From assembly GCF_013009555.1 (NCBI RefSeq), contig NZ_CP046176.1:3379501-3443500 (forward strand): a stretch of DNA of 64,000 nucleotides, in the 5' to 3' direction. The notes beneath the pieces are model-generated. The model made no database searches. It was not told the origin of the DNA and saw nothing but the letters and a program-made list of their open reading frames with translations. Position 1 is the first letter of the stretch, and each line of letters starts with the position of its first letter. A program made the position numbers and the translations under genes. Source of the stretch: Phocaeicola dorei (GTDB lineage Bacteria > Bacteroidota > Bacteroidia > Bacteroidales > Bacteroidaceae). Positions 16,516 through 25,484 of the stretch are shown here, in pieces.

Positions 16516-17922
16516 ATGAAAATGAATATGCGTATAGCAGCAATACTCCTTTTAGGATATTGTGCAGGTATGTCAACTCCTGCTTTTGCCCAGAAAAAGG
16601 ACAAGCTTAAAAAGGGTCCCAACATCTCCTTGAACATTTCCGCGAAGAAAGACAGTGTCAAAACCACTTATCTGAATATCGGTCTGCTTACAAATATCTA
16701 TCAACTGAAAGGAATCGGCATCAACGCTGTGTCCAGTGTTGTACAAAACGATATGACGGGTTTCCAAATCTCCGGTCTGGCCAGCATTACCGGATGCCAC
16801 GCCTCCGGTTTCCAACTAGGAGGTATTGCCAATGTAGCCGGAGGCAATGCCAATGGCATTATGCTCAGCGGACTGATGAATGTTGCCGGAGGGAAAGCCA
16901 ACGGTATTCAATTTTCCGGATTAGGCAACATTGCCGGAAACATATCAAGAGGAGTTACCATCGGCGGTCTGATGAATCTGGCCGGCAACAAAGCCCAAGG
17001 AGTTCAGATAGCCGGCTTGGCCAACATTGCCGGAAAATCACAAAATGGTGTCGCTATCAGCGGACTTATGAACGTATCTGCCGAGAAACTGAACGGAGCA
17101 CAAGTTTCCACCCTGCTCAATATCAGTGGCGGAGAAGCCAAAGGCGCTCAAGTCTCAGCCATTGGTAATGTAGGTGTAAACGTGAATGGTATGCAATTCT
17201 CCGCCATCAGCAATATCGCTGCCGGAGAAATCAGAGGCTTGCAGCTTTGCGGTGCGGTAAATATCGCCGTCAAAACGGAAAATGCCCTGCAATTCTCAGG
17301 ACTGACCAATGTTTGCCAAGGCAAGTTACGCGGTGTGCAGTTCGCTCCCGGCAACTATGCCGGAGAAGTAAGCGGTGCGCAAATCGGTTTACTCAACCTG
17401 TGCGGCGGGAATGTAAAAGGGATACAAATAGGAATCATCAACCATAGCAAGGATACTACCGCCCATAAACTAGGTTTGGTGAATATCACTCCTAAAACCC
17501 GTATCCAGATGATGCTGTTTGCAGGTAACACCAGCAAACTGAATGCTGCCGTGCGTTTTAAAAACCGCCGGAGTTATACCATGCTGGGTATCGGTACACA
17601 CTATCTGGATTTGAATGACAAATTTTCGGGCTGTGTGTTCTATCGTACCGGTCTTTACTATCCCATCGCCTCCAAACTGGAACTAAGTGGCGACTTAGGT
17701 TATTTCCATATAGAAAACTTTGAAAATGAAGATGCGGAAACACCGGAACGCATGTATTCATTACAAGCCCGTATCAATCTGGAATATAAATTCAAATCCA
17801 GAATCAGTTTCTTTGCATCGGGTGGTTACGGCATGACGCGCTACTATGATAAAAATAAGTTCTACGAAAAAAACCTATTTTCGAAGCAGGTGTTATCTTA
17901 TTTTAAGCAGCCGTCACACTAG
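16516..17922 (+). CDS. Exported 16-residue-repeat surface protein (LA_2272-like)
   Basis: A 468-residue protein with a signal peptide (residues 1-25, cleaved after PAFA). From about residue 66 to 316 it consists of about 15 tandem units of 14-16 residues with consensus G(F/I/V)QxxGLxNxAGGxAx, for example GFQLGGIANVAGGNAN and GIQFSGLGNIAGNISR. Such repeats fit the LA_2272 surface-repeat family and predict a regular beta structure. The last ~150 residues (from about 320) have alternating aromatic strands, like an outer-membrane barrel or its plug. The start at 16516 has MKMNMR; a later Met (16528) is possible. The DUF3943 gene follows after 20 bp. Confidence 0.75.
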   Translation: MKMNMRIAAILLLGYCAGMSTPAFAQKKDKLKKGPNISLNISAKKDSVKTTYLNIGLLTNIYQLKGIGINAVSSVVQNDMTGFQISGLASITGCHASGFQLGGIANVAGGNANGIMLSGLMNVAGGKANGIQFSGLGNIAGNISRGVTIGGLMNLAGNKAQGVQIAGLANIAGKSQNGVAISGLMNVSAEKLNGAQVSTLLNISGGEAKGAQVSAIGNVGVNVNGMQFSAISNIAAGEIRGLQLCGAVNIAVKTENALQFSGLTNVCQGKLRGVQFAPGNYAGEVSGAQIGLLNLCGGNVKGIQIGIINHSKDTTAHKLGLVNITPKTRIQMMLFAGNTSKLNAAVRFKNRRSYTMLGIGTHYLDLNDKFSGCVFYRTGLYYPIASKLELSGDLGYFHIENFENEDAETPERMYSLQARINLEYKFKSRISFFASGGYGMTRYYDKNKFYEKNLFSKQVLSYFKQPSH

Positions 17923-17942
17923 TATAAACTAATTCATACAAT

Positions 17943-19415
17943 ATGAAACTACAGCATATCGCATTAGTCTGCCTGCTGGCATTAAGTGCTGGGAATGTCA
18001 CAGCCCAGATACTCCACCGCTCCGATTCCATTTATACATTCACCGACCCTCGCCTGCAAAAAAAACACCCTTGGCGTGCCGCTGCCGAAACTTTCGGAAT
18101 GAATGTCGGAGTATGGGCATTCGACCGTTATGTAATGAACGAAGACTTTGCCAAAATCAGTATCGGCAGCATACGGCGCAATATCAAGCATGGTTTTGTA
18201 TGGGATAACGACCAATTCTCCACCAACCTGTTCGCCCACCCCTATCACGGAAATCTCTATTTCAATGCAGCACGCAGCAACGGACTTACCTTTTGGGAAT
18301 CAACTCCATACGCCTTTGCTGGTAGTTTGATGTGGGAAATAGCCGCAGAAGTGGAGCCGCCCGCCATCAATGACCTGATGGCAACCACCCTAGGCGGCAT
18401 CGCCCTGGGAGAAGTAACGCACCGTATGTCTTCTTTGGTACTGGACGACTCCAAGCGTGGTTTCTCACGTTTCACCCGCGAGTTTTTGGGAACCCTGATC
18501 TGCCCCATGCGGGGATTGAACCGAATGATAACCGGCGAGATGTGGCAAGTAAAACGCTCTCATTACAAATACCACGATTACGACCGCATTCCGGTACACT
18601 TTTCCATAGGTGCCGGTGACCGTTATCTGGCCGACGACAATTACCTGTTCCGTGGAGAGCACAATCCCTACCTTGAATTCCGGGTACAATACGGAGATGC
18701 TTTCGATAAAGTGAATGACGGCCCATACGATTATTTCACCGCACGGGCCACCTTCGGTCTTTCCGGGAACCAGCCTCTTATCAGCCAGATCAACCTGATG
18801 GGCAAACTATGGGGTGTCCCCCTGAAAACCACTACCGGCATGGAAATGATGTTCGGTATCTTCCAGCACTTCAACTATTTTGATTCCGAGGAAGTGATTG
18901 ACGGATCGGGACGTATCCCTTACAAGATTTCGGAAGCTGCCAGTGTGGGACCGGGTATGATTTATAAATTCCCTCAAATGAACAGTCTGGTAAATTTGGA
19001 GCAACGTGTATTCCTGAGTGCCATCCTGCTGGGTGGAAGCCTTACCGACTATTACAACGTAATAGACCGCAATTACAATATGGGAAGCGGATACAGCATC
19101 AAGAACAACACCATTCTGGATTTCGGCCGTTACGGCATGTTCGCACTGAATATGCATCTTTACCAGATTTTTACCTGGAAAGGATACGAACATAAAGATT
19201 TGGAAACAATAGATCCGCTCTATCTGAATGCGCAGGGAGACAAAGGAAATGTAATGCTCGCTGTGGTGAATCCGATTATCGAGCTAAATCTAAGTTCCCA
19301 CTTCAAGGCCAATATGGAAGTGTCCTATTACTACCGCCACACACATTATTCCTACCATGAGGACGTAAGATATAAGACCTTTGAAACCCGATTAGGATTA
19401 ATTTATCAATTCTAA
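17943..19415 (+). CDS. DUF3943 outer-membrane-type protein
   Basis: A 490-residue exported protein with a signal peptide cleaved after about residue 22 (GNVTA). It carries the DUF3943 region in the N-terminal half (HPYHGNLYFNAARSNG, FWESTPYAFAGSLMWE, EVTHRMSS), and a C-terminal half rich in alternating aromatic strands ending in YQF, typical of an outer-membrane beta-barrel. The domain has no established function. It is almost certainly cotranscribed with the repeat protein 20 bp upstream. Its 3' end overlaps the convergent Crp/Fnr gene by 4 bp. Confidence 0.8.
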   Translation: MKLQHIALVCLLALSAGNVTAQILHRSDSIYTFTDPRLQKKHPWRAAAETFGMNVGVWAFDRYVMNEDFAKISIGSIRRNIKHGFVWDNDQFSTNLFAHPYHGNLYFNAARSNGLTFWESTPYAFAGSLMWEIAAEVEPPAINDLMATTLGGIALGEVTHRMSSLVLDDSKRGFSRFTREFLGTLICPMRGLNRMITGEMWQVKRSHYKYHDYDRIPVHFSIGAGDRYLADDNYLFRGEHNPYLEFRVQYGDAFDKVNDGPYDYFTARATFGLSGNQPLISQINLMGKLWGVPLKTTTGMEMMFGIFQHFNYFDSEEVIDGSGRIPYKISEAASVGPGMIYKFPQMNSLVNLEQRVFLSAILLGGSLTDYYNVIDRNYNMGSGYSIKNNTILDFGRYGMFALNMHLYQIFTWKGYEHKDLETIDPLYLNAQGDKGNVMLAVVNPIIELNLSSHFKANMEVSYYYRHTHYSYHEDVRYKTFETRLGLIYQF

Positions 19416-19990
19416 AGCAATGAAGAACGGACACGGCTCAAGGTTTCGGGAGTCATCTGTAATAAGGAAGCGATGTATACAAGAGGCGCACGCTTCAATA
19501 TCTCGGGATGAAGTTGCAACAGTTTGTTATAACGCTCATGAGCCGGTTCAAAACGAAGTGTGTCCGCCTTTACCTGTGACTCTATCAAAGAATGTTCGAT
19601 AAAGCTGCGATAAAGACGTTCGATATCGTGATATTGATCTATCAATTTCTCCACTTCCACACGGGGTAACTCCCATACCACGGATGCTTCCAAAGTTTCC
19701 ACCATCAAGCGGGTGGGCTCCTGTTTAAAATAACTCTCTATGCAAATAATCATTCCGTTCTCATAACCGATATGCTCAGTCAGATCTTTATCATACTTAT
19801 AATAAAATTGTCTGAGCATTCCTTTTTCTATAAACAACATTGCTTTACACACCTCACCGGCCTGCAAAACAATCTCCCCTTTACGATATTTTCTACAAAC
19901 TAAAATTTCGGCTAATGCGTGAACACTTTCTCTACTGAGAGGATGGTTAACTTCTGCTATCCTTCTAGCTATGTCTATACTAGTTGTCAT
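19412..19990 (-). CDS. Crp/Fnr-family transcriptional regulator
   Basis: A 192-residue regulator with an N-terminal cyclic-nucleotide-binding-like beta-roll (KGEIVLQAGEVCKAMLFIEKGMLRQFYY) and a C-terminal helix-turn-helix (IASLLQMTPETLSRVRSSLL). There is no FNR-type Cys cluster and the canonical cAMP-binding RxA motif is not visible, so the effector is unknown. The start was set at the ATG at 19990 (MTTSID); a frame open further up to 20026 adds residues unlike the family. It is divergent from the C69 peptidase gene 143 bp away and may regulate it, an inference from position only. Confidence 0.82.
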   Translation of the reverse strand: MTTSIDIARRIAEVNHPLSRESVHALAEILVCRKYRKGEIVLQAGEVCKAMLFIEKGMLRQFYYKYDKDLTEHIGYENGMIICIESYFKQEPTRLMVETLEASVVWELPRVEVEKLIDQYHDIERLYRSFIEHSLIESQVKADTLRFEPAHERYNKLLQLHPEILKRAPLVYIASLLQMTPETLSRVRSSLL

Positions 19991-20075
19991 GTGCTCCCAA
20001 TTTTTGTATTTTTTGCAAAAATACAAAAAAAGGCCGAATAAATAGATACAAATAACAAAATTAAGCCGATAATGT

Positions 20076-20106
20076 TCTGAATAATAGTTTTTTTTATATA
20101 CTTTTG
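20076..20106 (+). promoter_or_regulatory. Promoter for the C69 peptidase gene
   Basis: TCTG (20076-20079; one mismatch to TTTG), 19-bp spacer, TACTTTTG (20099-20106). It overlaps a TTG that opens the long reading frame, which argues for the ATG at 20134 as start. Confidence 0.65.
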
Positions 20107-20133
20107 AAACGCAATAGTAATAAAACGACCTTT

Positions 20134-21732
20134 ATGAAACTACTAGCCTCTTTAACAATCCTGGGTTTAGTCATGGCACAAAGTGTCACAGCCCAAACGA
20201 ATTACACAAAGGATCCAGAAAGCTGCACTAGCATTATGGTAGGAAAGAAAGCAACTACCGATGGATCAGTTATAACCAGTCATACATGCGACAGCTGGTA
20301 CCGAACCTGGGTAAACATGGTTCCGGCAGAAAGTTATGAAAGGGATACTGTAATGAATATTTACGATGGCCGTATGCACACCGAGTTTGTAGCCGACCAG
20401 ACTAATGTAAAAATCAAGGGGCAAATACCACAAGCGAGAAAAACATATGCCTTCATGGACACCTCCTACCCTTGTATCAACGAAAAGCAACTGGGAATAG
20501 GTGAAACTACCGTAAGCGGACGCAGGGATCTGGAAAATCCCAAGGGTATGTTTATGATTGAAGAATTGCAACGTGTGGCGTTACAACGCTGTACAACAGC
20601 CCGTGAGGCTATCCGCCTGATGGGAGATCTCGTAAAACAATATGGCTATGGCGACAGCGGTGAATGCCTGACCATCGCCGATCCTAATGAAGTATGGCAT
20701 TTCGAAGTTTTCGGAGAAGGAAAAGATAAAATTGGCGGAGTATGGGCGGCAGTCCGTATTCCGGATGATCATGTAGGCGTATCTGCCAATATCTCACGGA
20801 TCAGCACCCTCAATCTGAAAGATCCCGACCACTATATGGCTTCCGAAAATGTATTTGACGTGGCTAAAAAATTAGGGTATTGGGATGGAAAAGAACCTTT
20901 TAAATTTTGGAAAGCCTATAGCGGAAAGAATTACTCCGGCCAACTGAAATCCTTCAGCACCCGCGAGCACTTTATCCTGAATGCACTGGCACCGTCATTA
21001 AAGCTTGATTATGAAGCAGAAGAACTGCCTATCAGTGTAAAACCCGACAAGCAAGTATCTGTAACAGATGTTATGGCATTGCTCCGGGAAACATACGAAG
21101 GAACGCCGCTGGATATGACACAGAATCTGAAAGTTACGGTAAAAGATAGAAAAACCGGAAAAGTAGACACCATTATCAGCCCGAAAGCCAATCCGTGGAT
21201 GCGTGGCGATGAACTGAATATGCTGAACGGTATTAAAAAAGGAGTTGTGAAATCAGTACGCAATATCGCAGTTCCGCAATGTGCTTATTCTACAGTTATC
21301 CAATTGCGCAACTGGCTGCCCGATGCAGTAGGTGGTGTGGTATGGTTCTCTATGGACAATCCCGGACAAAGCCCGCGCGTTCCGGTATTCTGTGGCATTA
21401 CTGATTTCCCTGCTATGTATAAAATCTGCGGTAACCACCGCTATCGCGACGATGCCGCCTTATGGCACTATCGCCGCGCCAACAAACTGGCTGCTGTAAG
21501 ATGGGGAGCTGCCCGTAAAGTAATGGAAAAAAATATTCGTCATTTCGAGGAAAAAGGACAACGGGAACTTCCATTTGTGGAAGCACAATACCAAAGTATC
21601 CTTCAATCCAAAGGAGAAGAAGCCGCCCGTGCTTATCTCACAGACTATACGGCAGACTTTATAGGCGCCACCATCCTTCGCTGGGACGAAATGGCAAACC
21701 AATATTGGATTGAGTCACGCTTCGGCTTTTAA
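20134..21732 (+). CDS. Exported C69-family dipeptidase
   Basis: A peptidase family C69 (PepD-like, Ntn-hydrolase) enzyme of 532 residues. A signal peptide (MKLLASLTILGLVMAQSVTA) is followed shortly by the conserved Cys in DPESCTSIMVGKKATTDGS, the expected N-terminal nucleophile of the mature enzyme. GVSANISRIS, the ...RHYRDDAALWHYRRANKL-like segment near the C-terminus, and length fit the family. It cleaves dipeptides, probably in the periplasm. It is first of three consecutive exported peptidase genes on this strand (C1 protease 31 bp downstream, then DPP-IV). Confidence 0.88.
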   Translation: MKLLASLTILGLVMAQSVTAQTNYTKDPESCTSIMVGKKATTDGSVITSHTCDSWYRTWVNMVPAESYERDTVMNIYDGRMHTEFVADQTNVKIKGQIPQARKTYAFMDTSYPCINEKQLGIGETTVSGRRDLENPKGMFMIEELQRVALQRCTTAREAIRLMGDLVKQYGYGDSGECLTIADPNEVWHFEVFGEGKDKIGGVWAAVRIPDDHVGVSANISRISTLNLKDPDHYMASENVFDVAKKLGYWDGKEPFKFWKAYSGKNYSGQLKSFSTREHFILNALAPSLKLDYEAEELPISVKPDKQVSVTDVMALLRETYEGTPLDMTQNLKVTVKDRKTGKVDTIISPKANPWMRGDELNMLNGIKKGVVKSVRNIAVPQCAYSTVIQLRNWLPDAVGGVVWFSMDNPGQSPRVPVFCGITDFPAMYKICGNHRYRDDAALWHYRRANKLAAVRWGAARKVMEKNIRHFEEKGQRELPFVEAQYQSILQSKGEEAARAYLTDYTADFIGATILRWDEMANQYWIESRFGF

Positions 21733-21763
21733 TTGTTAACCTTATCATATTAAAAACAAACTT

Positions 21764-22954
21764 ATGAAGACAAAAGTATTCACACTAGCCGCACTGCTAT
21801 GCTGCGCATCAGCCATGTATGCACAAGAAAGTGGTTACAAATTCACGACTGTTGCATCACAGAAAGCAACTCCTGTCAAAAATCAGGCCTCTACCGGAAC
21901 TTGCTGGTGCTTTGCCACCACTTCGTTCATGGAATCCGAACTGCTCCGTATGGGCAAAGGAGAATATGACCTTTCTGAAATGTTCATTGTACGCCAAAAG
22001 TACTTAAACCAATTGGAAGACAACTATTACCGGGGAGGCAACGGGAATTTAGGACAAGGAAGCCTTTCACACACATGGAAGAACGCTTTCAATCAAGTGG
22101 GTATCGTACCCGAGGAAGTATATCACGGAATCAATTATAACTCAGAGAAACATAACCATGGTGAAATGGTGAGATACATCAACGCTTTAGGAAACACAGC
22201 CGTTAAAATGAAACGTCGCAGCGCGGAATACTACAAGCTGATCAACAATCTTTTCGATACTTATCTAGGAGAACTTCCTGAAAAGTTCACTTACAAAGGA
22301 AAAGAATACACTCCGAAATCTTTTGCCGAAAGTCTGGGTTTGAACATGGACGATTATATTGAACTGACTAGTTTCACTCACAAACCGTATTACCAGAAAT
22401 TCTCTCCGGAAGTACCCGACAATTGGGAAAATGAACAAATGTACAATCTTCCGCTGGACGAAATGATGGAAGTTGCCGACTATGCTTTGACCCACGGATA
22501 TACCGTATGTTGGGACGGTGATGTCAGTGAAAAAGGTTTTTCATTCAAAAATGGTGTAGCCATCAATCCGGTAGTGAAAAAAGTGGAAGACCTCTCGGGT
22601 TCCGACCGTGCACGTTTTGAAAAGATGGACCCTAAAGAACAAAAAGAGATGCTGGCGGAAGCCTACAAATTTGAAAAACCGTGTCCCGAAGTAAATGTCA
22701 CTCCGGAAGTCCGTCAGGAAGGTTATGAAGCATTTGTCACTACAGATGACCACCTGATGCATCTTACCGGTATTACCAAAGACCAGAACGGGACCAAATA
22801 CTATATCACCAAAAATTCTTGGGGTACAGAACGCAATACATTTGGCGGTTATCTGAATATGTCCGAAAGCTATGTACGTGCCAAGACTATTTTCCTCATG
22901 GTGCATAAAGATGCTATTCCGGCTGCAATCAAACAGAAATTAGGAATTAAATAA
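21764..22954 (+). CDS. Exported C1-family (bleomycin hydrolase-like) cysteine peptidase
   Basis: A 396-residue papain-fold aminopeptidase C/bleomycin hydrolase type enzyme. Signal peptide residues 1-20 (AMYAQ cleavage). Catalytic triad visible: Cys in QASTGTCWCFATT near residue 47, His in DDHLMHLTGIT, and Asn in ITKNSWG. Bleomycin hydrolases are usually cytoplasmic, but the clear signal peptide points to the periplasm or cell surface here. It follows the C69 gene by 31 bp and has a terminator after it. Confidence 0.88.
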   Translation: MKTKVFTLAALLCCASAMYAQESGYKFTTVASQKATPVKNQASTGTCWCFATTSFMESELLRMGKGEYDLSEMFIVRQKYLNQLEDNYYRGGNGNLGQGSLSHTWKNAFNQVGIVPEEVYHGINYNSEKHNHGEMVRYINALGNTAVKMKRRSAEYYKLINNLFDTYLGELPEKFTYKGKEYTPKSFAESLGLNMDDYIELTSFTHKPYYQKFSPEVPDNWENEQMYNLPLDEMMEVADYALTHGYTVCWDGDVSEKGFSFKNGVAINPVVKKVEDLSGSDRARFEKMDPKEQKEMLAEAYKFEKPCPEVNVTPEVRQEGYEAFVTTDDHLMHLTGITKDQNGTKYYITKNSWGTERNTFGGYLNMSESYVRAKTIFLMVHKDAIPAAIKQKLGIK

Positions 22955-22968
22955 AAAAGAAAAGAGCA

Positions 22969-22995
22969 GGCGTCCGTTTTTCTAAAATAGACGCC
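22969..22995 (+). terminator. Terminator after the C1 peptidase gene
   Basis: GGCGTC (22969-22974) pairs with GACGCC (22990-22995), followed by CGTTTTTT. A short stem, but the U-run and position fit. Confidence 0.55.
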
Positions 22996-23084
22996 CGTTT
23001 TTTGAAAACAGATATCTGGATTCCCAATACATACTTGTGTTTTCAAATGGACATCTATTTTTTAGTAAAAGATTCATAATAACT

Positions 23085-25316
23085 ATGACGAAAAAGAACT
23101 TATTTACATTAGTCTTATGTTTATTCTGTCTCGGAACCACAACTCATGCGCAACATATCCCCACATTGGAGGAAGCTGTATACGGAGGACTGATCAAGAC
23201 AGAAGGCGGAAGCAACGTGAGTTGGATGAAAGATGGAGAACGTTATTCCAAAATAGAAAAAAATGCCGAGGGAGCATACGAAGTCACTGCCTATAAAGCA
23301 AAGGACAATTCCAAAGAAGTGCTGATCCCTGCCAATATGCTTCTGAATCCGCAAACAGGAAAACCTATCTCTGTCCGCAATTTCATATTCAGCGAAGATA
23401 ACTCCAAAGTATTGATCTACACCAATACTCGTCGCGTATGGCGTTATGATACCCGCGGTGATTACTGGGTGCTTAATTTGAAAAACGGCAAACTGCAACA
23501 ATTGGGCAAAAGCTTGCCGGAAGCTACCTTAATGTTCGCCAAGTTCTCGCCGGATGCCAGCCGGGTAGCATATGTCTCCAGAAACAACATTTACGTAGAG
23601 AGTCTGGTTGACGGGAAAATCAACCAACTAACTCAAGACGGAAATAATGAAATTGTAAACGGAACATTCGACTGGGTATACGAAGAAGAATTCAACTGCC
23701 GCGACGGTTTCCGCTGGAGTCCCGACGGACAATACATAGCCTATTGGCAAAGCGATACCCAAGGTACGGGATGGTTTGATATCATCAATAATGTAGATTC
23801 CATTTATCCTAAAATCCAACGTTTTCCTTACCCTAAAGCCGGAACAGCAAACTCCGCTGTAAAAGTAGGCTATGTATCCGCCGACGGTGGAAACACCACT
23901 TGGCTGGCTCTTCCCGGTGATGCACGTAACCACTATATTCCCCGTATGGAATTCATTCCGGGCTGCAACGAACTGTTCATCCAGCAAATGAACCGTGCCC
24001 AAAACACCAATAAAGTATGGATTGCGAAAATAGGTGAAAATACCCCCGTCAATATCTTTACCGATCAAGATGCCGCATGGTTGGAAACGAATGACAATGT
24101 GCGTTGGTTGAAAGGGAACAAGTATTTCACTTGGGAAAGCGAACGTGACGGATGGCGCCACCTGTATCGTGTAAGCCGTGATGGTAAAGAAATCAAGCCC
24201 ATCACCCAAGGAGCTTTTGATTATATTCAAGAAGTAGGTGCGGATATGGATAAAGGTTTTGTATACTTTATCGCTTCTCCCGACAACTTCACCCAGCGCT
24301 ATCTCTACCAGGCACGTCTTTTCGGCAATGGAGAGGTAAAGCGGCTAAGTCCTGTTGACCAAAGCGGGCAACATCGTTATATCATGTCACCGTCCGGCAA
24401 ATGGGCAGTCCATACATTCAGTAACTCGGAAACTCCCCCTGTAATCGACATGGTGTCTTTCCCTGCCCATAAAAGTGTACGTCTGATTACTGACAATGCA
24501 AAAGCCAAGGAGCAATACAAAGCCTTGGGGCTACAACCAAAAGAATTTGTAAAAACCCGTTCAGGAGAATTGGAACTGGATGCATGGATGATCAAACCCG
24601 TAAACTTTGATCCCAGCAAAAAATACCCGGTCATAATTGATGTCTATGGAGAACCTGCCAACGCCACTGTACAGGATGTATGGAGCGGAGGAAGTTTATG
24701 GCACCAATACTTGGCAAACCTGGGGTATATCATAGTCAGCATCGAGAACCGTGGTGCCAATGCACCCCGTGGACGCGAATGGCGCAAATGTATTTATGGA
24801 GAAGTCGGAACCTTTGCCAGTGAAGATCAGGCAAGAGGCATCCAAGACTTGGCACGTCAATACTCTTTCATTGACACCACACGTATCGGTATCACCGGCT
24901 GGAGTGGTGGAGGCAGCCAGACTCTGAATAGTATGTTCCGTTATCCCGATGTTTTCCACACAGGCATTGCCATTGCTTTTGTGGCAGACCAGCGTCTGTA
25001 TGACACGATTTATCAAGAACGTTACATGAACACCCCTCAAAATAATCCGGAGGGTTACCGCAAAGGGTCTCCCATCTCGTATGCAGCAGGATTGAAAGGC
25101 AACTTGCTGTTAATTCACGGTACAGGAGATGATAATGTCCATTACCAGAATTGTGAAATGTTGGTCAATGAACTGGTACGGCACGGAAAGATCTTCTCAC
25201 AGATTTCTTACCCTATGCGTTCCCATGGAATTTATGAAGGCGAGGGAACCAGCTTGCATCTGCGAAAGACAATGGCTGATTACTGGTTGAAAAACCTGCC
25301 TGCCGGAGGAAAATAA
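23085..25316 (+). CDS. Dipeptidyl peptidase IV, S9 family
   Basis: Prolyl dipeptidyl peptidase of 743 residues that removes X-Pro dipeptides from peptide N-termini in the periplasm or at the surface. Signal peptide at 1-21 (TTTHA cleavage). The N-terminal beta-propeller (DPPIV_N) has the EEEF glutamate motif (VYEEEFNCRDGFRWSPDG), and the C-terminal alpha/beta-hydrolase has the nucleophile in GWSGGG (near residue 605), Asp in GTGDDNVHY (near 680) and His in SHGIYEG (near 713). The ATG at 23085 is chosen because it begins a proper signal peptide; the frame open from 23037 does not. Close to other exported peptidases. Confidence 0.93.
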   Translation: MTKKNLFTLVLCLFCLGTTTHAQHIPTLEEAVYGGLIKTEGGSNVSWMKDGERYSKIEKNAEGAYEVTAYKAKDNSKEVLIPANMLLNPQTGKPISVRNFIFSEDNSKVLIYTNTRRVWRYDTRGDYWVLNLKNGKLQQLGKSLPEATLMFAKFSPDASRVAYVSRNNIYVESLVDGKINQLTQDGNNEIVNGTFDWVYEEEFNCRDGFRWSPDGQYIAYWQSDTQGTGWFDIINNVDSIYPKIQRFPYPKAGTANSAVKVGYVSADGGNTTWLALPGDARNHYIPRMEFIPGCNELFIQQMNRAQNTNKVWIAKIGENTPVNIFTDQDAAWLETNDNVRWLKGNKYFTWESERDGWRHLYRVSRDGKEIKPITQGAFDYIQEVGADMDKGFVYFIASPDNFTQRYLYQARLFGNGEVKRLSPVDQSGQHRYIMSPSGKWAVHTFSNSETPPVIDMVSFPAHKSVRLITDNAKAKEQYKALGLQPKEFVKTRSGELELDAWMIKPVNFDPSKKYPVIIDVYGEPANATVQDVWSGGSLWHQYLANLGYIIVSIENRGANAPRGREWRKCIYGEVGTFASEDQARGIQDLARQYSFIDTTRIGITGWSGGGSQTLNSMFRYPDVFHTGIAIAFVADQRLYDTIYQERYMNTPQNNPEGYRKGSPISYAAGLKGNLLLIHGTGDDNVHYQNCEMLVNELVRHGKIFSQISYPMRSHGIYEGEGTSLHLRKTMADYWLKNLPAGGK

Positions 25317-25325
25317 ATATGCCAA

Positions 25326-25429
25326 AACTTTTGCTGATATGATTATATAGTTTGCCATTCTGGGCATTAGTGAAGCTTTTCATATACATAAAGTGATTAG
25401 AAACCCACAAAAGTTCAGGATGGCAGACT
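25326..25429. other. Interleaved complementary segments after the DPP-IV gene
   Basis: AACTTTTG (25326-25333) is complementary to CAAAAGTT (25408-25415), and AGTTTGCCATTCTG (25349-25362) pairs, with two G-U pairs, to 25416-25429. The two stems cross, so both together would form a pseudoknot. The gap to the Wzi-like gene is otherwise empty. Confidence 0.35.
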
Positions 25430-25484
25430 GATAAATCTGCTTCGTTTTAGCAAACTTTACACTAAACCAAAACACATAAACTAA

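Noticed and set aside
16711..17460. DNA tandem repeat array
   Set aside because: The periodicity is in the protein (16-residue units); the DNA copies are too diverged to be a nucleotide repeat array.
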